Notes under the pieces: model-generated | What the model was told of the DNA's origin: nothing | What the model saw: only the letters and a program-made list of their open reading frames with translations | Databases searched by the model: none | In this document: positions 9,186 to 18,256 of the stretch, piece by piece | Position numbering within the stretch: the stretch's first letter is position 1 | How the letters are laid out: each line of letters opens with the position of its first letter | Translations under genes and position numbers: made by a program | Assembly (NCBI RefSeq): GCF_014656435.1 | Contig: NZ_BNCK01000008.1 | Span: 186,001 to 250,000, forward strand | Direction: 5' to 3' | DNA: 64,000 nucleotides | Origin: Thalassotalea marina | Lineage (GTDB): Bacteria; Pseudomonadota; Gammaproteobacteria; Enterobacterales; Alteromonadaceae

Positions 9186-9974
9186 TTAGTTGTGTAGCAT
9201 TCTAGGGATAGTGTCGTCTTTACGTAATGTTAATATTTCACAACCAGTTTTGGTCACTACAACAGTGTGTTCCCATTGAGCAGATTTTTTGCCGTCAATA
9301 GTGTAAACCGTCCAGTTATCTTCTTTATCTAGCACGGTATTGGCTCGGCCAATATTAATCATCGGCTCAACGGTAAAACACATGCCTTCTTGCATTTTAG
9401 TTTTATCATTGTTTTTGTAGTGAACAATTTGAGGCTCTTCATGAAATTCCTGGCCGATGCCGTGACCACAGTATTCTTTTACAATAGAATAACGACCAGA
9501 CTTCTTGATGAATTTTTGTATTGCTGTACCAATTTCGCCAAAAGTATTACCTGGTTTAACCTTTTTCAAACCAATGTAAAGCGCTTCTTGCGTAATGCGG
9601 CACAATCTTGAATCTTCTGCTGTGACATCACCTATTAGAAACATTTTACTTGTGTCACCGTGGAACCCATCTTTAATGACGGTTATATCGATGTTAATGA
9701 TATCACCATCTTTTAGTGGTTCATCGTTAGGGATACCATGACAAACAACATGATTTACTGAGGTACAAATAGACTTTGGAAATCCATGATAGTTTAGCGG
9801 AGCTGAAATTGCTTGTTGAACTTTTTCCGTGTACTCGGCACATAAATCATTCAAGGTATTTGTCGTCACACCTGCTTTAACATGTGGTTCGATCATTTCT
9901 AATACATCGGCAGCCAATTTACCTGCGATGCGCATTTTTTCAATTTCTTCTGCAGTTTTAATGGTAATTGTCAT
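9186..9974 (-). CDS. map: Type I methionine aminopeptidase
   Basis: Map removes the initiator methionine from new proteins. The 262-residue protein is a short type I enzyme with the five metal ligands in place: two aspartates in [19 protein letters not shown], the histidine in [12 protein letters not shown], and glutamates in FTVEPMI and QWEHTVVVT. The ATG at 9974 is preferred over the TTG one codon upstream; a GAG-containing site precedes it. Map leads the map-glnD-dapD unit. In many relatives rpsB is divergent from map; here a diguanylate cyclase gene takes that place. Confidence 0.96.
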   Translation of the reverse strand: MTITIKTAEEIEKMRIAGKLAADVLEMIEPHVKAGVTTNTLNDLCAEYTEKVQQAISAPLNYHGFPKSICTSVNHVVCHGIPNDEPLKDGDIINIDITVIKDGFHGDTSKMFLIGDVTAEDSRLCRITQEALYIGLKKVKPGNTFGEIGTAIQKFIKKSGRYSIVKEYCGHGIGQEFHEEPQIVHYKNNDKTKMQEGMCFTVEPMINIGRANTVLDKEDNWTVYTIDGKKSAQWEHTVVVTKTGCEILTLRKDDTIPRMLHN

Positions 9975-10158
9975 CAATATCTCAGTTGAATTTTAAAGCA
10001 TTTAAAAGGGTATAATGTGCAAATTTTACCTTTATTTTGATGCTATGCCTATGGGAAGGTTAGATTAATGTTGTCATTTATTCGCGAATTTCTATATGGG
10101 TGCATACAATTAGTAATAATTAAGCTTTTTCATAAGTTAGATTAAAGACTATAAAATT

Positions 10159-11196
10159 ATGAGCAAAACAGTTTTGGATTCAATTATTGAGATCACCAAT
10201 AATCGTGATTCGGATGAGTTTGGTATCAGTATTGTCGCCACAATTGCCGAATTGATCCCAAGTTGCAGTGTTTGCTTGTTCCAATACAATGAATTTCCAT
10301 TTGCTTCCTACAAGAGTATTGTGACCTTATCGGTTAAAAAGGATGATGAAGGGATCAAGCAATTTCAGTGGAATATTGACGTTCCTCAAGATACACATGA
10401 GTATCTAGACAAAAACATTGATCATTTATTAAAACTAACCGTTTATCAGTCTTCTCAAGGGGTACACCACGTGTTTATTCCTATCCTTATTGAAGGCAAG
10501 ATTGAGTATGCCATTGATATCTCCTCAGAAGAACGCTTTTCAAATAAATTAGATTCTATTTTGGCAATAACCAAAGTATGTGAAAATTTTTATGCGATTT
10601 TGGCCCATAGTGAAAAAGACAGCTTAACGGGGTTATTTAATCGTCGTACTTATGATTTAAAGCTCAATCAGTTGATCAAAAAACAATATTACAACAAAAA
10701 ATATGGCGAATCTGTCGAAAACGAAAAAAGAGAAAAAGGCAAAGCCGGTGCTACATGGCTAGCGGTGATAGATATTGATTTGTTTAAACAAGTTAATGAC
10801 AAGTTTGGCCATATTTATGGGGATGAAGTGTTACTGACATTGTCACAGTTAATGAATCACAGTTTTCGCCAAAATGACTTGTTATTCAGGTTTGGTGGTG
10901 AAGAATTTGTCATCATTTTAGAGCCGATTTCTGATAATGATGTTGTAAAACTGCTTGAGTCATTTCGTGCAAAAGTGTCACAACATAAATTTCCTATGGT
11001 GGGAAAAATAACCGTTAGTATTGGTTTTGCTAAAGTTGCTGATTCTGTCCATCCCAAAAGTATTTTTGATAATGCCGACAAAGCACTTTATTACGCCAAA
11101 GAAGCAGGCAGAAATAAAGTCTGCAATTATGAACAATTAGTAGCTTCTGGTGATATTTTTGAACATGAAGAAGAAGGCGACATTGAGCTTTTTTAA
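10159..11196 (+). CDS. Diguanylate cyclase with N-terminal GAF-like sensor
   Basis: The 345-residue protein should make cyclic di-GMP from two GTP. Residues 1-150 resemble a GAF-type sensor (IVATIAELIPSCSVCLF, then HHVFIPILIEGKIEYAIDIS), and residues 150-330 form a GGDEF domain. DSLTGLFNRRTYD opens it and the active-site loop is GGEEF at residues 246-250. An intact inhibitory I-site, RQND (residues 237-240), lies five residues before the loop, so product feedback is expected. No membrane segment is seen, so it is probably cytoplasmic. What the sensor binds is unknown. It is divergent from map. Confidence 0.92.
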   Translation: MSKTVLDSIIEITNNRDSDEFGISIVATIAELIPSCSVCLFQYNEFPFASYKSIVTLSVKKDDEGIKQFQWNIDVPQDTHEYLDKNIDHLLKLTVYQSSQGVHHVFIPILIEGKIEYAIDISSEERFSNKLDSILAITKVCENFYAILAHSEKDSLTGLFNRRTYDLKLNQLIKKQYYNKKYGESVENEKREKGKAGATWLAVIDIDLFKQVNDKFGHIYGDEVLLTLSQLMNHSFRQNDLLFRFGGEEFVIILEPISDNDVVKLLESFRAKVSQHKFPMVGKITVSIGFAKVADSVHPKSIFDNADKALYYAKEAGRNKVCNYEQLVASGDIFEHEEEGDIELF

Positions 11197-11287
11197 ATAA
11201 AAATTAAACTCGCTACCTTATCTGTCATGAATAAGTCATATAACCCATATAGTTTGAGTAAAATTTTGGTGTTAACACTTATTCAAA

Positions 11288-12085
11288 ATGGATATAAAAA
11301 TCGCCGATAGTTGGGCATCTCTGCAAAGTTACCTATTTCATGATGCATGGAATAATGGTTTATTAAGGTTTAGGTCACCATACGCTTTTAGAGGCTTATC
11401 AGACGCTACATACCAACTCGATACGACGTTAAAAAGGCTTGGTGGCGACTTTGTTGCGCTTGAACACCATCTAATGCGCAACTTTAAAAAGTACGCACAC
11501 AGAGATGTAGTGTCGTCTGATTCATTCTGGCATTGGGTTTCCGTTGCGCAACATCATGGTTTACCTACACGATTACTAGATTGGACTCATTCTCCTCTAA
11601 TCGCCATGCATTTTGCCACAGCAAATATGGACAAGTACCATCTGGACGGTGCTATCTGGTGTTTAAACTATGAAAAAGCTCATCATTACCTGCACGACAC
11701 CTTAAGGAAAGAGCTATTGCAAGAGGGAGCAAATACTTTTACGACTGAAATGCTTGATAGAGCTAGTGGCACACTGCAGCAGTTTTCGAGTATTGCGCCG
11801 TGCCCAATGTTACTTTTCTTTGAGCCGCCTTCTATGGACGATCGTATTGTTAATCAGTTTGCACTATTTTCGGTGATGTCAGATTCAGCAATTAGCATAG
11901 AAGATTGGTTGGTAGAATACCCTCATTTATGTAGAAAAATTATCATCCCAGCAAAACTTAAATGGGAAATACGCGACAAACTTGATCAATGCAATGTAAC
12001 TGAACGGGTAATCTTTCCAGGATTAGACGGGTTAAGTCGATGGCTACATCGTCACTACAGCCAAAATAATGAATCTCTAACTTGA
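11288..12085 (+). CDS. FRG domain-containing protein
   Basis: The 265-residue protein has the FRG signature: an early YAFRGLSD containing the Phe-Arg-Gly triplet, then QHHGLPTRLLDWTHSPLIAMHFA, which is the second conserved block. The FRG family is widespread and poorly characterised, and some members lie beside mobile or defence genes. No signal peptide or membrane segment is seen. It stands alone between the diguanylate cyclase and the LiaF-like gene, 91 bp after the former, with no conserved partner that suggests a role. I do not assign a function. Confidence 0.8.
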   Translation: MDIKIADSWASLQSYLFHDAWNNGLLRFRSPYAFRGLSDATYQLDTTLKRLGGDFVALEHHLMRNFKKYAHRDVVSSDSFWHWVSVAQHHGLPTRLLDWTHSPLIAMHFATANMDKYHLDGAIWCLNYEKAHHYLHDTLRKELLQEGANTFTTEMLDRASGTLQQFSSIAPCPMLLFFEPPSMDDRIVNQFALFSVMSDSAISIEDWLVEYPHLCRKIIIPAKLKWEIRDKLDQCNVTERVIFPGLDGLSRWLHRHYSQNNESLT

Positions 12086-12286
12086 TTATTAAGCAGCCGG
12101 TGGTAAATATCGCTAAATGTTTGGACTGTTAACTAAAAATTATCAAATCGATAAAGCTCATGTTTAACATATTTATATTAGTTATTGAAATTAAAGAAAA
12201 TAACTTAATGGCTCATCACTTGCTTAAAATGAGCAAACCACTTGAGGTTGCAACAGGTTAAACCTCAAAGACTAAAAGGATGTTTT

Positions 12287-12931
12287 ATGCCGGTAAAATT
12301 AGAAGATAGACCCACAGAAACCGTTAGAGAAGAGGTGATTGATCAATTGATCATGAACTATAGCCATGGCAAGCTCTCGTTTGAGGCTTTTGAGCGACGA
12401 CTCGATACAGCAATGAATAGTCAAGATAATGTTGAAATTGCATCGTTAGCAGAAGATTTAGATTTACAAGTTGACCGTGACTATCTAGACAGCAAAAAGC
12501 AAGACTTTGTGCCGCACTACGCACCATCTGAAGATGAAGAAGTTGATTACATGGTAAACATTTTTGGTGGCAGTGACCGTAGTGGCCGTTGGACAGTAGC
12601 TCGAGAAATTCGGACTTTAAGTATATTTGGTGGCTGTACATTAGATTTTAGTGAAGCGGTTTTTACCCGACAAAAAACGACACTTCGTGTGTTTTGTTTG
12701 TTTGGTGGTGAAGAAATCTACGTGCCTGAACATGTCAATGTTGTTTCTAAAGCGTTTGGTATTTTCGGCGGTGTAAGTAATAAAGCGCCGTCAATAGCTG
12801 ACAGAAATGCCCCAACATTAGTAATCGAAGGTGTTGCTATTTTTGGTGGGGTGGATATTCGATTGAAAAAAACAATAAAAGAAAAATTTGTTGCTTTTGC
12901 TGATAGCATGAGAAACATGTTCAACAGGTAA
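12287..12931 (+). CDS. DUF1707/LiaF-like cell-wall stress protein family member
   Basis: The ATG at 12287, seven bases after AAAAGGA, gives 214 residues; a further-upstream start lacks such a site. Residues 1-60 look like a DUF1707/SHOCT-type helical module (TVREEVIDQLIMNYSHGKLSFEAFERRLD). The rest holds five FGG turns (FGGSDRSG, FGGCTLDF, FGGEEIYV, FGGVSNKA and FGGVDIRL) spaced about 25 residues apart, typical of the LiaF C-terminal repeat fold. No membrane segment is seen, unlike Bacillus LiaF. An inverted repeat TTGAGGTT/AACCTCAA lies in the leader (12242-12268). The role is unknown; a stress or envelope link is only inferred from the family. Confidence 0.75.
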   Translation: MPVKLEDRPTETVREEVIDQLIMNYSHGKLSFEAFERRLDTAMNSQDNVEIASLAEDLDLQVDRDYLDSKKQDFVPHYAPSEDEEVDYMVNIFGGSDRSGRWTVAREIRTLSIFGGCTLDFSEAVFTRQKTTLRVFCLFGGEEIYVPEHVNVVSKAFGIFGGVSNKAPSIADRNAPTLVIEGVAIFGGVDIRLKKTIKEKFVAFADSMRNMFNR

Positions 12932-12932
12932 T

Positions 12933-12960
12933 AAAAAAGAGGCGCTTGGCCTCTTTTTTT
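12933..12960. terminator. Bidirectional intrinsic terminator
   Basis: AAAAAAGAGGC pairs with GCCTCTTTTTT around GCTTG. It has T runs on both strands and lies between the convergent LiaF-like and dsbB genes. Confidence 0.9.
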
Positions 12961-12971
12961 ATTCGAGCAGA

Positions 12972-13490
12972 TTACAGTTTTTTTGTGTCGGCAATGCGGC
13001 TAATTACGATAGCGGCAAATACCGCAGTATAAGCGCCGTAAATAACGACCATCCATTGCGGCATACTATAGCCTAAAAATTGCCAATCAATATTGTTACA
13101 GTCACCATCGGCTTTAAATAAAAATGGCATCCATTCATGTAAGGGAGCCCAAGTTGGAAAGTTAGGCACAAACTCACAGCTAAATAAAAATGACATTGTA
13201 GATGTTTGCATTTCTACGTGTTCAAGCGCGATAATCAGTCCCCAAATCGCTCCTGTTGCCCATAGCCCATAAGCGGCAATTCGTCCTACCATATAGCGGT
13301 GAGTAAAATAACCAATGCAGCCTGCAAAGAACACAGCCCAGATAGCAACGCGCTGGTAAATGCACATTACACAAGGTCTTAAGTCCATCACGTATTGAAA
13401 AAATAAAGCTATTAATTCAAAGGCAAGGGCGCTGCCAGCAAGTAATAACCAAGCTCTTGGATTAGTGCTCAAACTACTTAAAAATTTCAC
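12972..13490 (-). CDS. dsbB: Disulfide bond formation protein DsbB
   Basis: DsbB reoxidises periplasmic DsbA and passes electrons to quinone in the inner membrane. The 172-residue protein has four membrane segments and both redox pairs: C40-V-M-C43 in PCVMCIYQR, and the periplasmic-loop cysteines in FSCEFVPNF and GDCNNIDW. The start is GTG at 13490 with AGGA seven bases upstream. It follows nhaB, and the order fadR, nhaB, dsbB is also found in E. coli. Confidence 0.95.
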   Translation of the reverse strand: MKFLSSLSTNPRAWLLLAGSALAFELIALFFQYVMDLRPCVMCIYQRVAIWAVFFAGCIGYFTHRYMVGRIAAYGLWATGAIWGLIIALEHVEMQTSTMSFLFSCEFVPNFPTWAPLHEWMPFLFKADGDCNNIDWQFLGYSMPQWMVVIYGAYTAVFAAIVISRIADTKKL

Positions 13491-13554
13491 TTAGTTTCCT
13501 TTATTGCTATTTATTAGATTGGAATGGTTGAATTAAAACGTCATGTTACGTAAT

Positions 13555-13577
13555 AGAGGCACCAACTAGGCGCCTCT
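13555..13577 (-). terminator. Hairpin after nhaB, possible weak terminator
   Basis: AGAGGCACC and GGCGCCTCT pair over nine positions including one G-U around a five-base loop, just after the nhaB stop on the minus strand. A T run is missing, so it may only slow transcription before dsbB. Confidence 0.45.
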
Positions 13578-13587
13578 GGTTTTATCA

Positions 13588-15177
13588 TTAATGGCCAGTT
13601 GCTGGCAATTTGCCATCATCTGCTGTGTGATGCTGTATTAGACCTGAATCATAGAACTCTTGAGTTTTGCTTTCTAACAAACCTGAATAGATGGTTAGCA
13701 AGCCAACAAGGGTTAATACAATAGTATATGGGAAAGCCATAATCACCATACGGCCATAGGACAATCTAATAAGTGGAGCTAAGGCTGAAGTAAGTAAAAA
13801 TAGAAATGCAGCTTGGCCATTAGGTGTTGCAACACTAGGTAAATTGGTGCCAGTGTTAATAGCAACAGCCAGTAAATCAAATTGGTCTCGGGTTATTACA
13901 CCAGCGGCTAATGCTTTTTGTACCTCGGTAATATATACCGTTCCAACAAATACGTTATCACTAACCATTGAAAGGAAACCGTTAGCAAGATAGAACATCA
14001 CTAATTGCATGTTACCTTCAAACGTTAACACCCAGTTGATGACAGGGGTAAATAACTGCTGATCAATAATAACTGCAACAACTGCAAAAAATACTGCGAG
14101 AAGCGCAGTAAATGGTAATGCTTCTTCAAAAGCATGTCCGATTTGGTGCTCTTCAGTTACGCCAGTGAATGAGGTCGCTAGAATAATAATAGTTAAACCA
14201 ATTAAGCCTACTGCAGCTAAGTGCAATGCAAGACCAACAATCAACCAAACAGCAATAACACCTTGCATGATTAATTTAACTTGTTCACGTTTGTCACGAT
14301 TTCTTGATTCTGCTTCGTCAAAGTCTATAAGTACTTGCCTAACCGTATCGGGTAATGGGGCGCCATAGCCAAACCACTTAAGTTTTTCCAGTAATACACA
14401 AGTCAACAATCCAGCAATAAGTACAGGGAAGGTAACTGGCGACATGCGAATAGCAAATTCAATAAACTCCCAACCTGCTTGTTGACCAATGATTAAGTTT
14501 TGTGGCTCACCTACTATAGTACAAACGCCGCCTAATGCGGTACCAACACCTGCATGCATAAGCAGGTTTCTAAGGTATGCTCTAAATGATTGTAAATCGT
14601 CGCGAGAATATTCATGTAACTCATTGTCTGATGTGTGATCGTGATCACTTTGAATTTCTTTGCCCGAGGCTACTTTGTGATAAACAGAATAGAAGCCAAC
14701 AGAGACACTAATTATGACGGCTATAACCGTTAGAGCGTCAAGGAATGCTGAAAGAAAGGCACTTGAAAAACAAAATAATAGTGAAACAACTGTTTTTGAA
14801 CGAACCTTAGTTACTATTTTTGTAAATAAAAATAGCAGCAGGTTTTTCATGAAATAAATACCCGCAACCATGAAGATTAATAATAAAATAACTTCTATAT
14901 TGAGCTGTATTTCATGTAACACTTGATAGGGCGAGGTCATACCGATGGCAACAGCTTGAATCGCTAGCAAACCACCTGGTTGAAGAGGGTAACACTTAAG
15001 TGCCATAGCCAACGTGAAAATAAACTCAAGGACTAACGCCCAGCCTGCAACATACGGGCTAACATAGAAAAATAGAATAGGATTGACAATCAAAAAGATG
15101 ATGATGGCCAGTTTGTACCATTCGGGCGAATTGCCGAGAAAGTTTTTGTAAAATGCGCTCGCAAATGATTGTTGCAT
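13588..15177 (-). CDS. nhaB: Na+/H+ antiporter NhaB
   Basis: NhaB expels Na+ in exchange for protons across the inner membrane, a fit for a marine bacterium. The 529-residue protein has many hydrophobic segments and strong NhaB stretches: [14 protein letters not shown] near the start, [24 protein letters not shown], and [16 protein letters not shown] with [24 protein letters not shown] toward the end. E. coli NhaB has 513 residues. A hydrophilic, His/Asp-rich insert ([18 protein letters not shown], about residue 175) lies in a loop. It is transcribed toward dsbB. Confidence 0.97.
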   Translation of the reverse strand: MQQSFASAFYKNFLGNSPEWYKLAIIIFLIVNPILFFYVSPYVAGWALVLEFIFTLAMALKCYPLQPGGLLAIQAVAIGMTSPYQVLHEIQLNIEVILLLIFMVAGIYFMKNLLLFLFTKIVTKVRSKTVVSLLFCFSSAFLSAFLDALTVIAVIISVSVGFYSVYHKVASGKEIQSDHDHTSDNELHEYSRDDLQSFRAYLRNLLMHAGVGTALGGVCTIVGEPQNLIIGQQAGWEFIEFAIRMSPVTFPVLIAGLLTCVLLEKLKWFGYGAPLPDTVRQVLIDFDEAESRNRDKREQVKLIMQGVIAVWLIVGLALHLAAVGLIGLTIIILATSFTGVTEEHQIGHAFEEALPFTALLAVFFAVVAVIIDQQLFTPVINWVLTFEGNMQLVMFYLANGFLSMVSDNVFVGTVYITEVQKALAAGVITRDQFDLLAVAINTGTNLPSVATPNGQAAFLFLLTSALAPLIRLSYGRMVIMAFPYTIVLTLVGLLTIYSGLLESKTQEFYDSGLIQHHTADDGKLPATGH

Positions 15178-15529
15178 AGTTGACCCTTCAGCAGTGAAAT
15201 GTAAGTAATAAGTTAATGAGCTAATTACTTGTAGTTTTTATTAATTCTTAAGGTTACCAGTTAGTTTAAGCATTAAATTTCAGCTTGTAAATTATATTGC
15301 ACGATCCTACTTGATTTGCCTTCTTATCTTTAATATCAAAGTATATTTCAAGGCTTTACCGTTTTGGTTGATTAATTCTATTACATATCCAACTAACATT
15401 GCCGTTATGGCTTTACGTAGATGCAATGATTTACCAGTTACAATTGATAAGTGTAGGTAGGATAAATAATCAGCCGTTACATCAAAACATAGCGTTTGGT
15501 GATAATAACGACTGATAATAGTGCTGTTA
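15178..15529. other. Intergenic stretch with no recognised element
   Basis: About 350 A+T-rich bases between the start of nhaB and the end of the M24 peptidase gene. I see no convincing ORF, RNA gene, hairpin terminator or known operator. The nhaB promoter should lie here. Confidence 0.6.
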
Positions 15530-16873
15530 CTAACGGACCAATAGCAGTTCTGTTTGTCTGCCGTTTAAATACCAGACACCTGATTGATCAAAAAAGGCGT
15601 CTTCTTCTAACATGACACGAATCTCTTTGTTCCATTCTTCAATAAAAATGGCATTATTGAGTTCAATTGAGTATGCGGTATTTAGATGAAGAGGATAATC
15701 TCCGTCTCCAGGAACGCCATTTTGTTTATCCCACATACCTAGCGTTGTGCCTGCAGCATGGCCGTGATAACCAAGAGGGTGGGTATAAATTGCAGGTTTT
15801 AAGCCTTTGCTTTTAGCTTTATCAAGAGAAGTTTTGAGGACTTCATTGCCCGTTCTACCAACCTTAAACTGCCTGGTAAATATGTCTTGTAATTGGTTGG
15901 CTTTGTTTAATGCCTCAACTAAATATGTAGGAGCTGCTGTTTCACCTTCTTTTAGCACATAGGCATGTTGCTGTGTATCTGTATTTAATCGTAAGTAGTT
16001 AATGCCAAAATCAACATGCAAAAGGTCACCTTTTTGGATAACATTGTTGCCATAGCCATCGGTGAAACTTGCTTCGTGATCAAACTGTCGCTGGTCAGCA
16101 CGCTGGATCATAATACTAGGGTGAAACCATACTTGTAGTTTCAACTCCCTGACTCTTTCTCTAAACCACCAGATCAACTCGTTAGTTGTTGTTTTACCGG
16201 GTATGATGACTTTATTTGAAAAACCTTCAGCGATAATACTATGTGCAATGGCTACGATGTCTTTGTATTTTTCTATTTCTTCAGGAATGCGCTGCTCAAG
16301 CCATGATACTGCTAGTTTTTCGGCTGAGACTATTCTGTTGTGGTAGGCGCTTGGCAAATTAGCAAGAAAATTTTCTTTGTCAGTTGCTACCAAGCCATCG
16401 GCATGCTGCCAATATTGTGATTGGTTTAGGCCAATTTTATTAGGTTGAAGATTTTCTATTAAACTGTTTAAAGCATGCCATTGGTTGGGATGCGCCTTTT
16501 TGTCCCAGGCTTTTTTAAAGACACTTCCAACGTTATATGGAGCAACTGCGTAAGCATCAACTTTACCTTGTTTATTTAACGCAAATACAAGAATAGTGGT
16601 GCGTCGTGCCGACAACCAAGTGGCAGGAAGTAGGGTTTTTAAAATTGGATCTTCGTTATATTCTCTACTGATCAATATCCACATATCAATGCCTGATTCT
16701 TTCATTAGCGAAGGCATAAGAGTAGATATACGCTTTTCTAATATGCCATCAATCCATTGAGCTCGTTGTTGCATTGACATTATTTCCGGTGGAGTTTTGT
16801 TAATAATGCTTGCGCATGCAGTTGACATAACAAACATGCTAAAAATTAATACAAAAAAGCGAGTAGATTTCAC
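15530..16873 (-). CDS. Secreted M24 family metallopeptidase (Xaa-Pro aminopeptidase-like)
   Basis: The 447-residue protein starts with a signal sequence (FFVLIFSMFVMSTACA), so it is exported, possibly membrane-bound. The pita-bread fold of M24 peptidases follows, with likely metal ligands in order: the aspartates of LLHVDFGINY and RLNTDTQQHAY, the histidine in THPLGYHGHAAG, and glutamates in AYSIELNNAIF and VMLEEDAFF. The N-terminal domain (MWILISREYNEDPILKTLLP) fits the creatinase-like non-catalytic half. Peptidase, prolidase or pseudo-enzyme cannot be told apart by reading. It sits between nhaB and fadR, which are direct neighbours in E. coli. Confidence 0.85.
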   Translation of the reverse strand: MKSTRFFVLIFSMFVMSTACASIINKTPPEIMSMQQRAQWIDGILEKRISTLMPSLMKESGIDMWILISREYNEDPILKTLLPATWLSARRTTILVFALNKQGKVDAYAVAPYNVGSVFKKAWDKKAHPNQWHALNSLIENLQPNKIGLNQSQYWQHADGLVATDKENFLANLPSAYHNRIVSAEKLAVSWLEQRIPEEIEKYKDIVAIAHSIIAEGFSNKVIIPGKTTTNELIWWFRERVRELKLQVWFHPSIMIQRADQRQFDHEASFTDGYGNNVIQKGDLLHVDFGINYLRLNTDTQQHAYVLKEGETAAPTYLVEALNKANQLQDIFTRQFKVGRTGNEVLKTSLDKAKSKGLKPAIYTHPLGYHGHAAGTTLGMWDKQNGVPGDGDYPLHLNTAYSIELNNAIFIEEWNKEIRVMLEEDAFFDQSGVWYLNGRQTELLLVR

Positions 16874-17103
16874 TGTCTAGCTTCCATAATTGGTTGATTT
16901 GTAATCGTTACATTATTGTACAAGGTGATCGGTAACAACTATTTTCTGTTCAATGACACAATAAGTGAGATTAATGAATGCAAATTTTATCAGGTGTTAA
17001 AGTGTCTAAAAACTCCATACAATAATATTTTTGTTATTTGATGCTAGGTAAAAATGCTAACTCATGCATTTAAAAGGATATCTAATAATAGACAATATGC
17101 AGC

Positions 17104-17136
17104 TTGTACCAAAAAAATCTTCTGGTACAATCAGTT
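17104..17136 (+). promoter_or_regulatory. fadR promoter with FadR-like operator
   Basis: TTGTAC (17104-17109) and TACAAT (17126-17131) are spaced by 16 bp and form a credible promoter. TTCTGGTACAATCAGTT (17120-17136) agrees at 13 of 17 positions with the E. coli FadR site ATCTGGTACGACCAGAT and covers the -10 element, so fadR may repress itself. TTGTACCA and TGGTACAA (17104-17111, 17123-17130) also form a perfect inverted repeat. Confidence 0.55.
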
Positions 17137-17168
17137 TCAATTTTGGTTATATAATCGCGTGGAGCCGT

Positions 17169-17879
17169 ATGGTTATTAAAGCACACAGTCCAGCCGGATT
17201 TGCTGAGCAGTATATCGTTGAATCCATTTGGAACGGTGGTTTCCCGCCGGGTTCAATATTACCCGCAGAAAGAGAGTTATCAGAACTGATCGGTGTTACG
17301 CGCACAACGTTACGAGAAGTCCTTCAAAGACTAGCTAGAGATGGTTGGTTAACGATTAAACATGGCAAACCGACAAAAGTGAATAACTTTTGGGATACTT
17401 CAAGCCTTAACGTGTTAGAAACATTAGCGCAACTTGATCAAGATGGTATTCCCGACTTAGTCGACAATCTTATGTCAGCGCGCACTAATATCAGTGCAAT
17501 ATATGTCAGAGGTGCGCTTAAGAACAACCCTGAGAAGGCGATTGAGTTGTTAAAGGGCTACCAGGAAATTGAAGACACTGGTGAAGCCTACGCTGAGTTT
17601 GATTATCAATTAAACAAAGAATTGGTCGTAGCTTCAGGTAACCCTATTTATTTACTGATTTTAAATGGCTTTAAGGGTCTTTATTCAAGACTGGGAAGCT
17701 TGTATTTTGCTCATCCAAACGGCAGAGAGATTTCGCGTAATTACTATGAAAAGCTTATTGAACTTGCTCAAAAGCAGCAATTTGACGAGTCAGTATTAGC
17801 TGTACGAAAGTTTGGTATTGAATCTGGTAAATTATGGGCTGAGTTGAAAGATGATGTGTTAAAAGAATTATCAGCGTAA
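17169..17879 (+). CDS. fadR: Fatty acid metabolism regulator FadR
   Basis: FadR is the GntR-family sensor of long-chain acyl-CoA that represses beta-oxidation and activates unsaturated fatty acid synthesis in gammaproteobacteria. The ATG at 17169, with GGAG upstream, gives 236 residues beginning [20 protein letters not shown], nearly as in E. coli; the longer frame from 17064 is rejected. The winged-helix domain ([20 protein letters not shown], then [16 protein letters not shown]) is highly conserved, and the C-terminal all-helical acyl-CoA domain includes [18 protein letters not shown]. Operators like its own lie upstream of the acyl-CoA dehydrogenase gene at 61.4 kb. Confidence 0.96.
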   Translation: MVIKAHSPAGFAEQYIVESIWNGGFPPGSILPAERELSELIGVTRTTLREVLQRLARDGWLTIKHGKPTKVNNFWDTSSLNVLETLAQLDQDGIPDLVDNLMSARTNISAIYVRGALKNNPEKAIELLKGYQEIEDTGEAYAEFDYQLNKELVVASGNPIYLLILNGFKGLYSRLGSLYFAHPNGREISRNYYEKLIELAQKQQFDESVLAVRKFGIESGKLWAELKDDVLKELSA

Positions 17880-17920
17880 CCAAGTTTTCATCGATAATTC
17901 CATTTCGAACACTATGTATA

Positions 17921-17950
17921 TGATAAAGCGTGAGTTATTACGCTTTATCA
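17921..17950 (+). terminator. Hairpin after fadR
   Basis: TGATAAAGCGT pairs with ACGCTTTATCA around eight bases, 41 bp after the fadR stop. The T run is poor (ATATTTAT), so its strength as a terminator is uncertain. The rest of 17880-18256 holds only the operator at 18053 and the lacI-type promoter region. Confidence 0.5.
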
Positions 17951-18052
17951 ATATTTATCCTCTATATAATATTCAAATAATACTGCCAAACATTCCCAAG
18001 CAGCTAAATAGCATCAGCAGTAACTTCAATACAGCACTCAAATTATAGGTAA

Positions 18053-18066
18053 TGTAATCATTTACA
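18053..18066. promoter_or_regulatory. LacI-family operator upstream of the regulator gene
   Basis: TGTAATCATTTACA matches the perfect palindrome TGTAATCGATTACA at 19503 in 12 of 14 positions, differing only at the two middle bases. It lies about 190 bp before the regulator start and suggests self-control. Confidence 0.55.
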
Positions 18067-18256
18067 TTGTACTCTCGAAAGCTTAAATTAGTTGTGGGCT
18101 TAATGATTAAGCATGAGCTCTTACTAAAGCTCCTAAAAGTCATAGACTTAAATGGAATTTTATATAATATTCGTATGTGTTGAATAGAATTTAAGTATCT
18201 ATTTTGGATACAATTGTTATCGGTTTCATCAACCTGAGTCCAAATAGGAATAAAAC

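Noticed and set aside
16901-16914. TGTAATCGTTACA upstream of the M24 peptidase as a fourth LacI-type operator
   Set aside because: It is one base shorter than the palindrome at 19503, which shifts the half-sites, and the gene has no link to the glycan locus.
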